Below are positions 15,518 through 24,431 of a DNA stretch of 64,000 nt, one piece after another. This DNA comes from Halostagnicola sp. A-GB9-2 (lineage in GTDB: Archaea; Halobacteriota; Halobacteria; Halobacteriales; Natrialbaceae), in contig NZ_JASJOC010000003.1 in the NCBI RefSeq assembly GCF_030068615.1, positions 186,001-250,000 of the forward strand, given 5' to 3'. The stretch's first letter is position 1. Each line of letters starts with the position of its first letter. A program made the position numbers and the translations under genes. The notes beneath the pieces were generated by a model that saw nothing but the letters and a program-made list of their open reading frames with translations, did not search any database and was not told the origin of the DNA.

Positions 15518-16553
15518 TCGACGGCTCTCGGTCGGCGCGATCGAGTCGTATCTCCGCTGTCCTCGCCGGTACGAGTTCGCCCATGTCCAGGAGTTACACA
15601 GCGACGAGGCCGACTCGCCGTCGACGGATCGAGTCGATCTGCTCCGACGAGCTATTTGCGACGGTCTCCGGACCGGCGAAACCGATCCGGACTCCCTCGA
15701 AAGCGCCGTCATCGAGCGCCTCTCGACGCTCTGGAGCGAGTACGACGAGCGGTTTCACTCGCGAGCGCAACGGGAGTTCGAACGTCGCGTACTCGACGCG
15801 ACCGCGCGGGCGTACGTCGATGCGGTCGGGGCGGCCCACGCGTCGGGACTCGCCAAGCTTCGAAACACGGGCAGGGCCGGAGAGCTGGTCGGTCCGGACC
15901 TCCCGCTGTCGTCGACGGTTTCCGTTTCGACATCGAGTTCGGCTCCGTCCGACGCCGACGATTCGCTTCGTTCCGTGGCTCTCGAGTCGGCCGTCGACTA
16001 CGTCTACGGTGAAGGTTCTTCACTCGTGGGCGTCCGCTTCGTTCCGACGATCGACTCGCTCGGGCTCCTCCGATACCGGTCCTCGTGGGAAGGAGACGTC
16101 GAAACGCTGTTCGCGGACCACTTCGACCCCGACGACTCGACCTTCGAACCCGGACCGGTCGGCGCGCTCCTCGAGACGGCCGTCGTCCTCGACGGACTCC
16201 GCGAACTGTGCGATCGACTCGGTCTCGAGGGCCGAACCTGCCGGTACCTCCTGATTCCGCTGGCCGACCGATCCCAGAACTCGGTCAACTGGGTCAGCGA
16301 AACCGTCGAGACGACTGTCGAGGGGATCGATCTGACCGACATCTTCATCGACCATCACACGTTCGGAATGACGCACGAACACCGAAACGGAACGATCGAG
16401 AACCGACTTGCAACCGTCGTCGAACAACTCGTTTCCGGATCATTCGACCCCTCGAGACAGTGGGACCAGATCGAATCCGAATCGTGCCCAGACTGTGGGT
16501 ACGCGGTCTGTTGTCCCGAGTACCTCTCTCAGGAGGTGCGTTTCGATGGATGA
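15510..16553 (+). CDS. PD-(D/E)XK-like protein with four cysteines, probably catalytically dead
   Basis: The 347-residue protein opens LSVGAIESYLRCPRRYEFAH, the typical start of a RecB/AddB-type nuclease domain with the first Fe-S cysteine. It ends with CPDCGYAVCC, matching the late cysteine cluster of AddB-like iron-staple nucleases. The expected active site is degenerate: the segment AVDYVYGEGSSLVGVRF stands where active enzymes have D...(D/E)xK, with R in place of K. It starts at GTG 15510 with GGGGGAGGTGA seven bases upstream and overlaps both neighbours by 8 bases. I infer that it and the preceding protein together equal one AddB subunit. Confidence 0.7.
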   Translation: MSDRRLSVGAIESYLRCPRRYEFAHVQELHSDEADSPSTDRVDLLRRAICDGLRTGETDPDSLESAVIERLSTLWSEYDERFHSRAQREFERRVLDATARAYVDAVGAAHASGLAKLRNTGRAGELVGPDLPLSSTVSVSTSSSAPSDADDSLRSVALESAVDYVYGEGSSLVGVRFVPTIDSLGLLRYRSSWEGDVETLFADHFDPDDSTFEPGPVGALLETAVVLDGLRELCDRLGLEGRTCRYLLIPLADRSQNSVNWVSETVETTVEGIDLTDIFIDHHTFGMTHEHRNGTIENRLATVVEQLVSGSFDPSRQWDQIESESCPDCGYAVCCPEYLSQEVRFDG

Positions 16554-19500
16554 GCCCCTCGAGCCGGAAATCGGTGATTTCGTCGGATCGGACGGATCAG
16601 ATTCCTCTGATCCGAACGATCCAGATCCGCTCGAGCCGAAGGGCAATCAGCGAGCCGTTATCGAAAGTCAGAGCGCGTCGACCTCCGTCGACGCGGGTGC
16701 TGGAACCGGCAAAACGACGACGATGCTCATGCGGATCGAACGCGCTATCGACCGCGGAGAGGTCGATCCCGAGAACGTGCTGGTGCTGACCTTCGCGAAC
16801 GAGGCCGCCTCGAGCATCCGCGAAGCCGTCACCGAACGGCTCGACCCCGAAGCCGCGGCGGCCATTGACGTCTACACCTACCACTCGTTCTGTTACCAGC
16901 TCGTCCGCGAGTACGCCTACTACCTCGGCCTCTCGCCGGACTTCGAAATCGTGACCGAACGCAAGCGACGGCGGATCGTCGGCCGGCTACTCGCCGAAAC
17001 GGAGTACGACTTCGCGGCGGCTCCCGCTCGCGGCGACGGCTCCCCAGAGGACCTCGCCGACGCCGTCGACTGGTTCATCGCGACGATGAGCCAGGAGAAC
17101 GTCGGTCCCGAAACCCTCGAGTCACAGCTCCCCGCGGTTCGCACGCTCGAGCTGTGTACCGAGTTCGTCCTCTGGCTCGAGGATCTCGCGACTGCCGAGT
17201 TTTCGTTCGACAACGAGGCGTTTCGGTTCTTCAACGATCCCGACCATCTCGAGGCTGCACGCGAATCGCTGATCGAGTACGGCAAGCTTGTCGGCTTCTG
17301 TCGCGAGAAAATCGCGGAAGCGCCGAGCGAGTTTCGAGCCGATTCTGTCGTTCGGACGATCGATCGATATCTCCGGGCGCTTCAGACGTGCGTGACCAAC
17401 ACGCTCGAGACGATCTCGCTCGAGGAGCCAACGACCAAACACCTTCCCCGGGCCCTGTTCGGAAACGAAATCTGGGGCGATTCGACGGGTCGACTCGAGC
17501 AGACGCCGTTCGGTCGGTTGAAACACTACGTCGAGTTCCTACGGCTCGCTCGACACTATACCGATGTCTACGCGGATTACCGAGAGACCTTGGCGAACGA
17601 GCACGCCGTCGACTTCGACGAACTCGTTCGAACGGCGACCGGACTACTTACCGACGAAGACGACTCGCGGCCGCCCGAGGGCGAGGCCGGAACGAACTCC
17701 GTCGCCGACGAAATCGCGGGTCGCTGGGAACACGTCTACTGCGACGAGTTCCAGGATACCGACGAGACGCAGTTCAGACTCATTCGGTCGCTTACTTCAG
17801 GAACGGATCGTCCCGACCTGCTCGCCATCGGCGACAAGGATCAGGCGATCTACGGCTGGCGCGGCACCGATCGGAAGGGCCTCGATCGACTCGCCGACAC
17901 CGACGACGATCACGAGTCGATCGAACTCGAGTTGAACTTTCGCTCGCGCCAGGAGATCCTCGATCTGACGAACCACTGTTCGTACGGCCCGCAGTCCTCG
18001 AAGACGCTCCGGGAGAACGACCGAACGATCGGTGAGTATGACGAGCCCGACCCGCCCCACCGGGTCCTGAAGGTCGAAAGCGATAAACTCCCCTGGTCGC
18101 CATCCGAACAGGTCGGTGCGGCGGTTTCCCGACTGCTCAACGGGCAGTTCGAGAACGTTCCGCAGCGCTCGCTCGAGGACGTCGCGATCATCGTTCGAAC
18201 GAACCGGCAGGCACAGGCTGTCGCCGACGAACTCGAGAACCTCCGGATCCCCTACGAGGTTTCCGGGTCGCCGCGAGGCGATATTTCACCCGGTATCCGG
18301 ACGGTCCTCTCGTATCTCCGCGTGCTGGTCGATCCGGATGCTGATGCCCATCTCCGGCGCGTGTTGCTCTACCGATATCGAATCCCCGAATCGGACCTCG
18401 AGACGCTCGCTCGCCGCAATGACTCGCTGTACGAGGCGTTGTTCGACCTCGAGTTCTCTGATAACGGTGACACCGACGGCGATCAGGGATCGGTCGACGC
18501 CCTCGACCGACTCGAGCGGGCCCGCGATCACCTCGGCGCGCTCGAGTCCATTCAGGACGTCTATCCCCTCTCGGAGTTCGTCCGTCGCTTCCGAGAGCGG
18601 ACGAACCTCGAGTGGTTCCTGACCGCCGACGAGCGGACGGAACTCGAGCGGATCGATCGGTTCGTCGAGGCGTACAACGGGGACTCGGTGCTGGACCGGC
18701 TCACGCCGCGGTTCGTCGACGCACTCGAGCGAACGCTCCGCGGGAGCGAGTCGTCGTTCAGTCGCGGATCGCGATCGACGGATAGCGTCGACGTGATGAC
18801 GGTCCACCAGGCGAAGGGACTCCAGTTCGATACCGTTCTCGTCCCCTTCCTCTCGGATGAGGAGTGGTGCGTCGACGGCGATTACGCTCGCCGAGATCGG
18901 TACCGGCTCCTCGAGGCGACGCTTGATGACGAAATCGACTCACCCCTGCTCGAGAACCTCGCGGCCGACCCGCTCGGCGAGGAGTGGCGCGTGTTACATG
19001 TCGCGCTCACTCGAGCCGAAAACCACCTGTTCGTGTTCGGATCGGCCTACGAGTATGACGGCGACGAGACGCAGTTGTCCGTTTCCACGGCTGAGGGCTG
19101 TCTCGCCGAGGAAATCGAGTGGTCCGTCGCGGGGAAACGAATGGACCTCTGGACGACGGTGACCGAGAGCTTCGAAACCGTTCGCGAGCAGTATCCGGAG
19201 ACTGTCGTCGACTGTACCGAGACGCTTGGGTCCACCACACGGACGAATCCGGGAACGATCATCTACTACCAGGATTACGACGACCGGCGGATCGAACCGC
19301 TCGAGACGCGACAGGCCATCGAGACGGTTCACCAGCTTGGTCGACTACTTCGCGGAAACCGATTGCTTCCGGCCGCCGACGCCTCGAGTGTGCCCGGACT
19401 CGAGGACCGGTTCGACGTTCCGACGGATCGACAGGCGAGCGCGCTGACGACGGAGACGGTTCGGTTTCCCGTCGAGACGCTCTCGACCGTCTCCGAACTC

Positions 19501-20361
19501 GAGGCGACGATCCGACACAGTTACAGCGCGCTCGAAACCCACGAGACGTGTCCGCGAAAGCACTACCTCGATCACGTCGTTCGGGCGTTCGACGATCCCG
19601 ACCGAACGCTCGCTCGAGACCTCGAAGCGTCGCCGACCGACTCGAGTTCGTCGGCGATGGACGGACGGGAACACGGCCGTCTCGTCGGCTCTCTCTTCCA
19701 CGATGTCGCCGAGGAGGCGTTCCACCGCGGCTACGACACCGAGGACGCCTGGCGAGATGCGGCTATCAGACAGCTGACCGCCCGAAACGTTCCGGAGCAC
19801 CGCGAGGCCGTTCTCGCCTGCATCGAGCGGTATTTCGAGGCCGAGTCGCCCGACTTCGACGACCCCGTCGCCGACTGGGAGCCCGTCGCGGCCGAACTCC
19901 CGTTCGTCCTCGAGAACGTTGCGGGCGTATCGGGTGATGTCGTTGGCTACGCCGATTCGGTGCGGCGAACGCCTACAGGAGAGCTGGTCGTCCTCGATTA
20001 CAAGGCAACGGCCGAGCGGATCGATCCCGACGACGCCGTTCAACTATCGTTGTACGCTCGAGCGTGCGAGCAGGTGTTCGAGGACCCGATCGCCGCAGTG
20101 GGTTACGTATACGTCGGTGACGTCGACGGGCCGCGGGTGGATCTTATCGATCCAGACGAACTTCCCGCGTGGTCGACTGTTCGAGGATCGCTCGAGTCCG
20201 TTGACGAGCCGGCGTTTACCGAAACGACGCCGGGCTCTCACTGTCGATTCTGCGCGCACCGCTCGCTGGGCTGTGGTCCCGACGAGTACGGGCTCGAGGG
20301 GGTAGACGAACCCGAAGAAGTCGGCTCGCTCGAAGTAGACGGCGGCAGTATCCCAGAGTGA
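16546..20361 (+). CDS. UvrD/AddA-like ATP-dependent helicase-nuclease with Fe-S cysteines
   Basis: The 1271-residue protein carries a complete SF1A helicase: DAGAGTGKTT (Walker A, residues 49-58), VLTFANEAASSI (Ia), YCDEFQDTDE (II, about 398), GDKDQAIYGWRG (III), ELNFRSRQEIL (IV), TVHQAKGLQFD (V, about 750) and VALTRAENHLF (VI, about 820). The C-terminal nuclease has CPRKHYLDH (about 1002), LVGSLFHDVAEEAF, GYAD...VVLDYKA (D-x-K, about 1134-1151), QLSLYA and CRFCAHRSLGC (about 1233-1242). The four cysteines fit an iron-staple cluster. ATG 16546 is preceded by AGGAGGTG. It should unwind and resect double-strand ends. Confidence 0.9.
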   Translation: MDEPLEPEIGDFVGSDGSDSSDPNDPDPLEPKGNQRAVIESQSASTSVDAGAGTGKTTTMLMRIERAIDRGEVDPENVLVLTFANEAASSIREAVTERLDPEAAAAIDVYTYHSFCYQLVREYAYYLGLSPDFEIVTERKRRRIVGRLLAETEYDFAAAPARGDGSPEDLADAVDWFIATMSQENVGPETLESQLPAVRTLELCTEFVLWLEDLATAEFSFDNEAFRFFNDPDHLEAARESLIEYGKLVGFCREKIAEAPSEFRADSVVRTIDRYLRALQTCVTNTLETISLEEPTTKHLPRALFGNEIWGDSTGRLEQTPFGRLKHYVEFLRLARHYTDVYADYRETLANEHAVDFDELVRTATGLLTDEDDSRPPEGEAGTNSVADEIAGRWEHVYCDEFQDTDETQFRLIRSLTSGTDRPDLLAIGDKDQAIYGWRGTDRKGLDRLADTDDDHESIELELNFRSRQEILDLTNHCSYGPQSSKTLRENDRTIGEYDEPDPPHRVLKVESDKLPWSPSEQVGAAVSRLLNGQFENVPQRSLEDVAIIVRTNRQAQAVADELENLRIPYEVSGSPRGDISPGIRTVLSYLRVLVDPDADAHLRRVLLYRYRIPESDLETLARRNDSLYEALFDLEFSDNGDTDGDQGSVDALDRLERARDHLGALESIQDVYPLSEFVRRFRERTNLEWFLTADERTELERIDRFVEAYNGDSVLDRLTPRFVDALERTLRGSESSFSRGSRSTDSVDVMTVHQAKGLQFDTVLVPFLSDEEWCVDGDYARRDRYRLLEATLDDEIDSPLLENLAADPLGEEWRVLHVALTRAENHLFVFGSAYEYDGDETQLSVSTAEGCLAEEIEWSVAGKRMDLWTTVTESFETVREQYPETVVDCTETLGSTTRTNPGTIIYYQDYDDRRIEPLETRQAIETVHQLGRLLRGNRLLPAADASSVPGLEDRFDVPTDRQASALTTETVRFPVETLSTVSELEATIRHSYSALETHETCPRKHYLDHVVRAFDDPDRTLARDLEASPTDSSSSAMDGREHGRLVGSLFHDVAEEAFHRGYDTEDAWRDAAIRQLTARNVPEHREAVLACIERYFEAESPDFDDPVADWEPVAAELPFVLENVAGVSGDVVGYADSVRRTPTGELVVLDYKATAERIDPDDAVQLSLYARACEQVFEDPIAAVGYVYVGDVDGPRVDLIDPDELPAWSTVRGSLESVDEPAFTETTPGSHCRFCAHRSLGCGPDEYGLEGVDEPEEVGSLEVDGGSIPE

Positions 20362-20442
20362 ATCGCATCGATGCGCTCGAGCGACGCGGTTTCACGCTCG
20401 AGCTGCGGGACACATTTGATGGTAGGGCATCCACCGTTGAAC

Positions 20443-20931
20443 ATGATCGAAGCGACGCTCTGTTTTGTCGTTCGCGACGGCTGTGTACTACTGATCGAGA
20501 AACGCCGCGGACTCGGCGAAGGACTGTACAACGGCCCCGGCGGAAAACTCGAGGATGGCGAAACGCCTCGGGCGTGTGCGATTCGGGAAACGCGCGAGGA
20601 GGTGGGTATCGAGGTGTCGGAGCCGGAGAAGGCAGGAACACTCGAGTTCGTTCTCGACGGATCTCTCCACACGAAGTGTCACGTTTTTCGGACGGATTCG
20701 TTCGACGGCGAACCGACGATGACTGCGGAGGCGCGACCGGAGTGGTTCGCTATCGACGACGTTCCCTACGACAGGATGTGGGAGGACGACCGATACTGGC
20801 TTCCCGGCGTTCTCGAGGGGAAAACGGTCGCGGGACAGTTCCGCTTTGCGGGCGGTGAACCGCTGGACGAGGCCGAGTTTGTTGACTACGATCTCGAGTG
20901 GTCCGTCTCGTTCCCGGGAACGCACCGATGA
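20443..20931 (+). CDS. Nudix hydrolase, MutT/MTH1-like
   Basis: The 162-residue protein has the full Nudix box GKLEDGETPRACAIRETREE plus VGIE (G-x5-E-x7-REUxEExGU). It starts MIEATLCFVVRDGCVLLIEKRRGLGEGLYNGPG, very like MTH1-type 8-oxo-dGTP diphosphatases that clean oxidised nucleotides. It lies 81 bases after the helicase-nuclease gene on the same strand and may be co-transcribed, which would fit a DNA-protection role. An in-frame ATG at 20419 would add 8 residues; the chosen start begins directly at the fold. Confidence 0.88.
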   Translation: MIEATLCFVVRDGCVLLIEKRRGLGEGLYNGPGGKLEDGETPRACAIRETREEVGIEVSEPEKAGTLEFVLDGSLHTKCHVFRTDSFDGEPTMTAEARPEWFAIDDVPYDRMWEDDRYWLPGVLEGKTVAGQFRFAGGEPLDEAEFVDYDLEWSVSFPGTHR

Positions 20932-21036
20932 TCGATCACAGGATCGGTTCGCTGATCGTTTTTGCTCGACCGTCTTTCGAAAAGAGCGTCGCGCTCGGAC
21001 TGTTTCGGATGGGCTGTTCTGCCCTTTCGAAACTCG

Positions 21037-22008
21037 CTACGGCGTTAGAACGACTTTGCCCGCACTCTTGCGATCCTCGATGTACTGGTGGGCCTCGGCC
21101 GCGTCCTCGAGCGGGAACGAGTCGCCGACGATGACCTCGAGGTCCCCGGACGTAAGCCCCTCCGTGAGTTCGGGGACGGCCTTCATAATCTTGCTCGGGT
21201 CGTGGTAAGACGCCTGACCGAGGTGAAAGCCGGAGACGGTTTTGTTCTCGAAGAGGAGCCGTCGATTCTGCGCTTCGGCCGGGACACCGCTGGCGACGCC
21301 GTAGGTGACGAGCCGGCCGAAGTGCGAAAGTGCGTCGAGGCTTCGGTCGAAGACGTCGTCGCCGACGCTTTCGAGGACGAGGTCGACGCCCTCGCCGTCG
21401 GTTTCCTCCTCGATCGGTTCTCTGAAGTCCACTTCCGTGTACTGGATCGGATGATCACATCCCAGTTCTTCGGCGAGTTCGAGCTTTTCCTGCGTGCTCG
21501 CGGTTCCAAAGACCTCGGCACCGGCCTGGGAGGCGAGCTGTACCGCGGCCGTGCCGACGCCGCCCGCTGCGGCCTGGATCAGCACCGATTCGCCCTCCTC
21601 GAGGCCGCCCCACTCGAACAGACAGGAGTGAGCGGTGAGAAACTGGACAGGAAAGCCGGCGGCCTCCTCGAAGCTCATTCCCTCGGGAATCGGGAACAGC
21701 ATCTGTGCGTTCGCGGTCGCGTACTCTGCGTAGCCGCCAGTGTTGAGCATCGCGACGACGCGGTCGCCCTCCTCGAGGTCGACGCCTTCACCTGTGGCCT
21801 CGACCGTCCCCGCAGCTTCCATGCCGGGCGTGTAAGGCGCGTCGGGACCGCCCGGGTAGACTCCGCGGCGTTGCATGATGTCCGCGAAGTTGATCCCGGC
21901 GGCTTCGACCTCGATGCGGACCTCGCCCGGTTCGGGCTCGGGTTTCTCCTCGTCGACGACCTCGAGTGCGTCACTTTCTCCGTACGCTGTTACCTCGATA
22001 GCTCGCAT
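21037..22008 (-). CDS. Quinone oxidoreductase (zinc-independent MDR family)
   Basis: The 323-residue enzyme begins MRAIEVTAYGESDALEVVD and has the groES-like N-terminal half with NFADIMQRRGVYPGG, typical of NADPH:quinone reductases. A Rossmann motif, AAAGGVGTAAVQLASQAGAEV, follows, and the end is DAAEAHQYIEDRKSAGKVVL. Structural-zinc cysteines are absent, as in QOR. It would reduce quinones or enones using NADPH in the cytoplasm. It is convergent with the Nudix gene. Confidence 0.92.
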   Translation of the reverse strand: MRAIEVTAYGESDALEVVDEEKPEPEPGEVRIEVEAAGINFADIMQRRGVYPGGPDAPYTPGMEAAGTVEATGEGVDLEEGDRVVAMLNTGGYAEYATANAQMLFPIPEGMSFEEAAGFPVQFLTAHSCLFEWGGLEEGESVLIQAAAGGVGTAAVQLASQAGAEVFGTASTQEKLELAEELGCDHPIQYTEVDFREPIEEETDGEGVDLVLESVGDDVFDRSLDALSHFGRLVTYGVASGVPAEAQNRRLLFENKTVSGFHLGQASYHDPSKIMKAVPELTEGLTSGDLEVIVGDSFPLEDAAEAHQYIEDRKSAGKVVLTP

Positions 22009-22105
22009 GGGCTACCATTTGTAACACAGTCGCATAAAAGGACGAGAACTGATAAGAACCGGGCGGCCGTTTCTCCTCGAGCGGTTGAACGGTGTTCCAC
22101 TCAAG

Positions 22106-22145
22106 CTTCGAACGGCGGATCGGACCGACTTTCGAACGGCGGATC
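22106..22145. repeat. Short direct repeat with 24-bp period
   Basis: TTCGAACGGCGGATC occurs at 22107-22121 and again at 22131-22145, in the gap between the amylase and quinone oxidoreductase genes. No function is evident. Confidence 0.6.
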
Positions 22146-22205
22146 CACCCGCACCTGGAGGGGAGTCCCGATCGTGCAGTCATCAATCTCGGGATGAACC
22201 GTCGA

Positions 22206-24257
22206 TCACGCGGAGTCATCTTCCCACCCCTGATGATCGGGCTCGAGGTCGGTGTGATCGTGATTGTCGCCGTCCTCCCAGGTGTCTCCAGTTTCGTCGG
22301 ACGGACCGCGTCGGGTTTTCCACTCGAACTCGCCGGGATCGTCGATGGTGACTTCCCAGACGTGTCCTTCGGACCAGGTTCCTTCGATTCCGCCGCCCCA
22401 GTCGGTGAGTTCGTCGGTACTCCCGGTGAAGTAGACGGATTCGCCGTATCCGACGTCGACCATCGCACGCAACGTGAGTTCTCCGTCTTCGTCATCGCCG
22501 ACCACGAGCGCCGCGGTGTCGGAATCGTCCGAGATGGCGACCGTCAGGTCGTACTCGCCGTCCTCGAGGTCGTCCGTTTCCACGTCGAAGTCGACCGAGG
22601 TCGACGATTCGGCGTCGACGCAGACGCTCTCGCTCGCCGAGTCGGTTCCGTCGACCGCGAGCGTCACCTCGTCCTCGAGATCTTCCTCACCGGCGCTGAC
22701 GGTGACGTCGACCTCGGCGGTTTCGCCCTCCTCGACCGCGTACTCGATTGAGTTGAACGACACTGCGTCCGCTTCCGGATCCGGGTCGGCGTCGTCGTCG
22801 GGAACGTACATGACGTATCCCTCGCTGGGGATCTCGAGCGTGACCTCGCCGCTAGCGTCGACCTCGAGGTCGTCGCCGTTGCCGGTGGCGTCGACGAGGG
22901 TGGTATCGCTCCAGGACGTTTCGACCGCGACGGATTCGGACTGGTTCCCTTTGTTGATTCCCGCAAGGAGGGTCCCGTCCCGCTCGAAGACGTAGTGGTC
23001 GACGCCGACATCGCGGTCGACGACGTTGCCGTGGGCGTACTCGTTCGAGATCTGAACGAGCGTCGACAGCCCGTCGTCCTCGAGTTCGTGGTGATCGCTG
23101 GGCCCGGAACGGTAGATCATCGGCATGCCGGCGTAAGCAAGGACGAACGCTTCGGCGAGTTCGACCTCGCGACCTTCGGGGACGGTCTGGGCGTCGTCGG
23201 TCTCCTGGACGTTCGGGCCGACTGTGTCGTGGTTCTGGACGAACGTGACGGCCGCGCTCGGATCCTGATGGACGACGCCTGGGGAGGCGTTCTGGGAGAG
23301 GTTCTCCATGCTCCCGTTGTCGAACGCGTCCACGATGGCCGAGTAGAGCGGGAAGTCAAAGACGGTCATCCCCGTGTCGGCCCACTCGAGCAGGCCGTCG
23401 ACGTCGCCTTCGTCCCAGACTTCGGCGACGCGCCAGAGGCCGAGGTCGTCGGCGAGCGGATTGACGTGCTCTTGCATATACCACGGCCAGACGTGGGCGG
23501 CCGCGTCGTAGCGGAGCCCGTCGGCACCCAGATCGGCGACCCTCTGGAGGTACGCCTCGTGAGCGGACTGTACCTCCGGGTGGTCCACGTCCAGCGACGG
23601 CAGACCGAGCAGATCGCACTCGTAGTCGGCCGCTTCGCCGTCCACCTCGCAGTCGTCGCCGAGCGTTCCGTTGTCGTGGAAGTGTTCGTCCTCGTCGAAC
23701 TGCGGCCAGTCGACGGTTCCGTCGGGGCCGTCGGGGTTGGCCATGTGGTTGAGCACGACGTCGACGATGACCTTGATACCGTGCTCGTGAGCGGTCTCGA
23801 TCAGCGACTCGAGTTCGGCTTCCGTGCCGAGCGACGAGTCGAAATTCTCTAGGTCGACGGGCTGGTAGCCGAGCGGGGGGTGGTGATCGCGGTGGCCGAA
23901 GGGGCCGACTTCGTCGTAGTGGCCCGTGCTTCCGTCGTAGGTGAGGTCGTCCCAATCGAGTTTTCCTTCAGCGGGCTGTTGGATCCAGATTGCCCCGAAC
24001 CCGGTTTCGGCGATATCTGGGATTCGGGCTTCGATCTCGGTCCACTCGCGGTGGAAAAACTGCAGGGCAACGGTGTCTTCGTCGGCTTCGGGTTGATCCG
24101 GAAGCGACTGTGCGCCGGCCGTTCCGAGCGCGGAACCGGAAATCGCGAGCGTCCCGAGCGCCGCGCTGGCTTTCATGACTGTCCGTCGGTCGATACTGGT
24201 CCGTCGGTCGATACCACTCTGTCGTCGCTTCCTGCTTTGCCTGTGGTTATCTCTCAT
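22206..24257 (-). CDS. Secreted alpha-amylase (GH13) with C-terminal starch-binding-like domain
   Basis: The 683-residue protein has a Tat signal (DRRTVMKAS then a hydrophobic AALGTLAISGSALG, cleavage near AGAQS, residue 50). The GH13 barrel follows with DVVLNH (166-171), GLRYDAAAHV (nucleophile D251), AEVWDEG (acid E279) and FVQNHDTVG (D344). After the barrel comes an Ig/CARDB-like module (about 505-595). The end (FTGSTDELTDWGGG, WKTRRGP) resembles a CBM20 domain. It hydrolyses starch outside the cell. The signal contains a perfect in-frame duplication, SIDRRT/GIDRRT-type, from an 18-bp tandem repeat. Very high acidity fits extracellular halophilic enzymes. Confidence 0.93.
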   Translation of the reverse strand: MRDNHRQSRKRRQSGIDRRTSIDRRTVMKASAALGTLAISGSALGTAGAQSLPDQPEADEDTVALQFFHREWTEIEARIPDIAETGFGAIWIQQPAEGKLDWDDLTYDGSTGHYDEVGPFGHRDHHPPLGYQPVDLENFDSSLGTEAELESLIETAHEHGIKVIVDVVLNHMANPDGPDGTVDWPQFDEDEHFHDNGTLGDDCEVDGEAADYECDLLGLPSLDVDHPEVQSAHEAYLQRVADLGADGLRYDAAAHVWPWYMQEHVNPLADDLGLWRVAEVWDEGDVDGLLEWADTGMTVFDFPLYSAIVDAFDNGSMENLSQNASPGVVHQDPSAAVTFVQNHDTVGPNVQETDDAQTVPEGREVELAEAFVLAYAGMPMIYRSGPSDHHELEDDGLSTLVQISNEYAHGNVVDRDVGVDHYVFERDGTLLAGINKGNQSESVAVETSWSDTTLVDATGNGDDLEVDASGEVTLEIPSEGYVMYVPDDDADPDPEADAVSFNSIEYAVEEGETAEVDVTVSAGEEDLEDEVTLAVDGTDSASESVCVDAESSTSVDFDVETDDLEDGEYDLTVAISDDSDTAALVVGDDEDGELTLRAMVDVGYGESVYFTGSTDELTDWGGGIEGTWSEGHVWEVTIDDPGEFEWKTRRGPSDETGDTWEDGDNHDHTDLEPDHQGWEDDSA
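24181..24216. repeat. 18-bp tandem duplication in the amylase signal peptide
   Basis: GTCCGTCGGTCGATAC occurs at 24181 and again at 24199, making an 18-bp period repeated twice inside the coding region. It duplicates the twin-arginine-containing hexapeptide (xIDRRT) ahead of the hydrophobic core of the Tat signal. Confidence 0.8.
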
Positions 24258-24397
24258 GGCAACAGAGACAATAACATGGGAAGTAATAATACATAATGGT
24301 TTTAACGACAGTTCGAAACGCCATCATTCTAGGATCTGATACTGGTCATCCAGGCCGAATCTTCGAGTGGCCGTGACATTCCCCGACCCACCTTCGC

Positions 24398-24406
24398 ATC
24401 GTTTAA
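24398..24406 (+). promoter_or_regulatory. TATA box of proS
   Basis: CGTTTAAGAC is centred about 30 bases before the proS ATG, consistent with a leaderless transcript. Confidence 0.5.
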
Positions 24407-24431
24407 GACCGCGCTGACTGCATGTCGTGGT

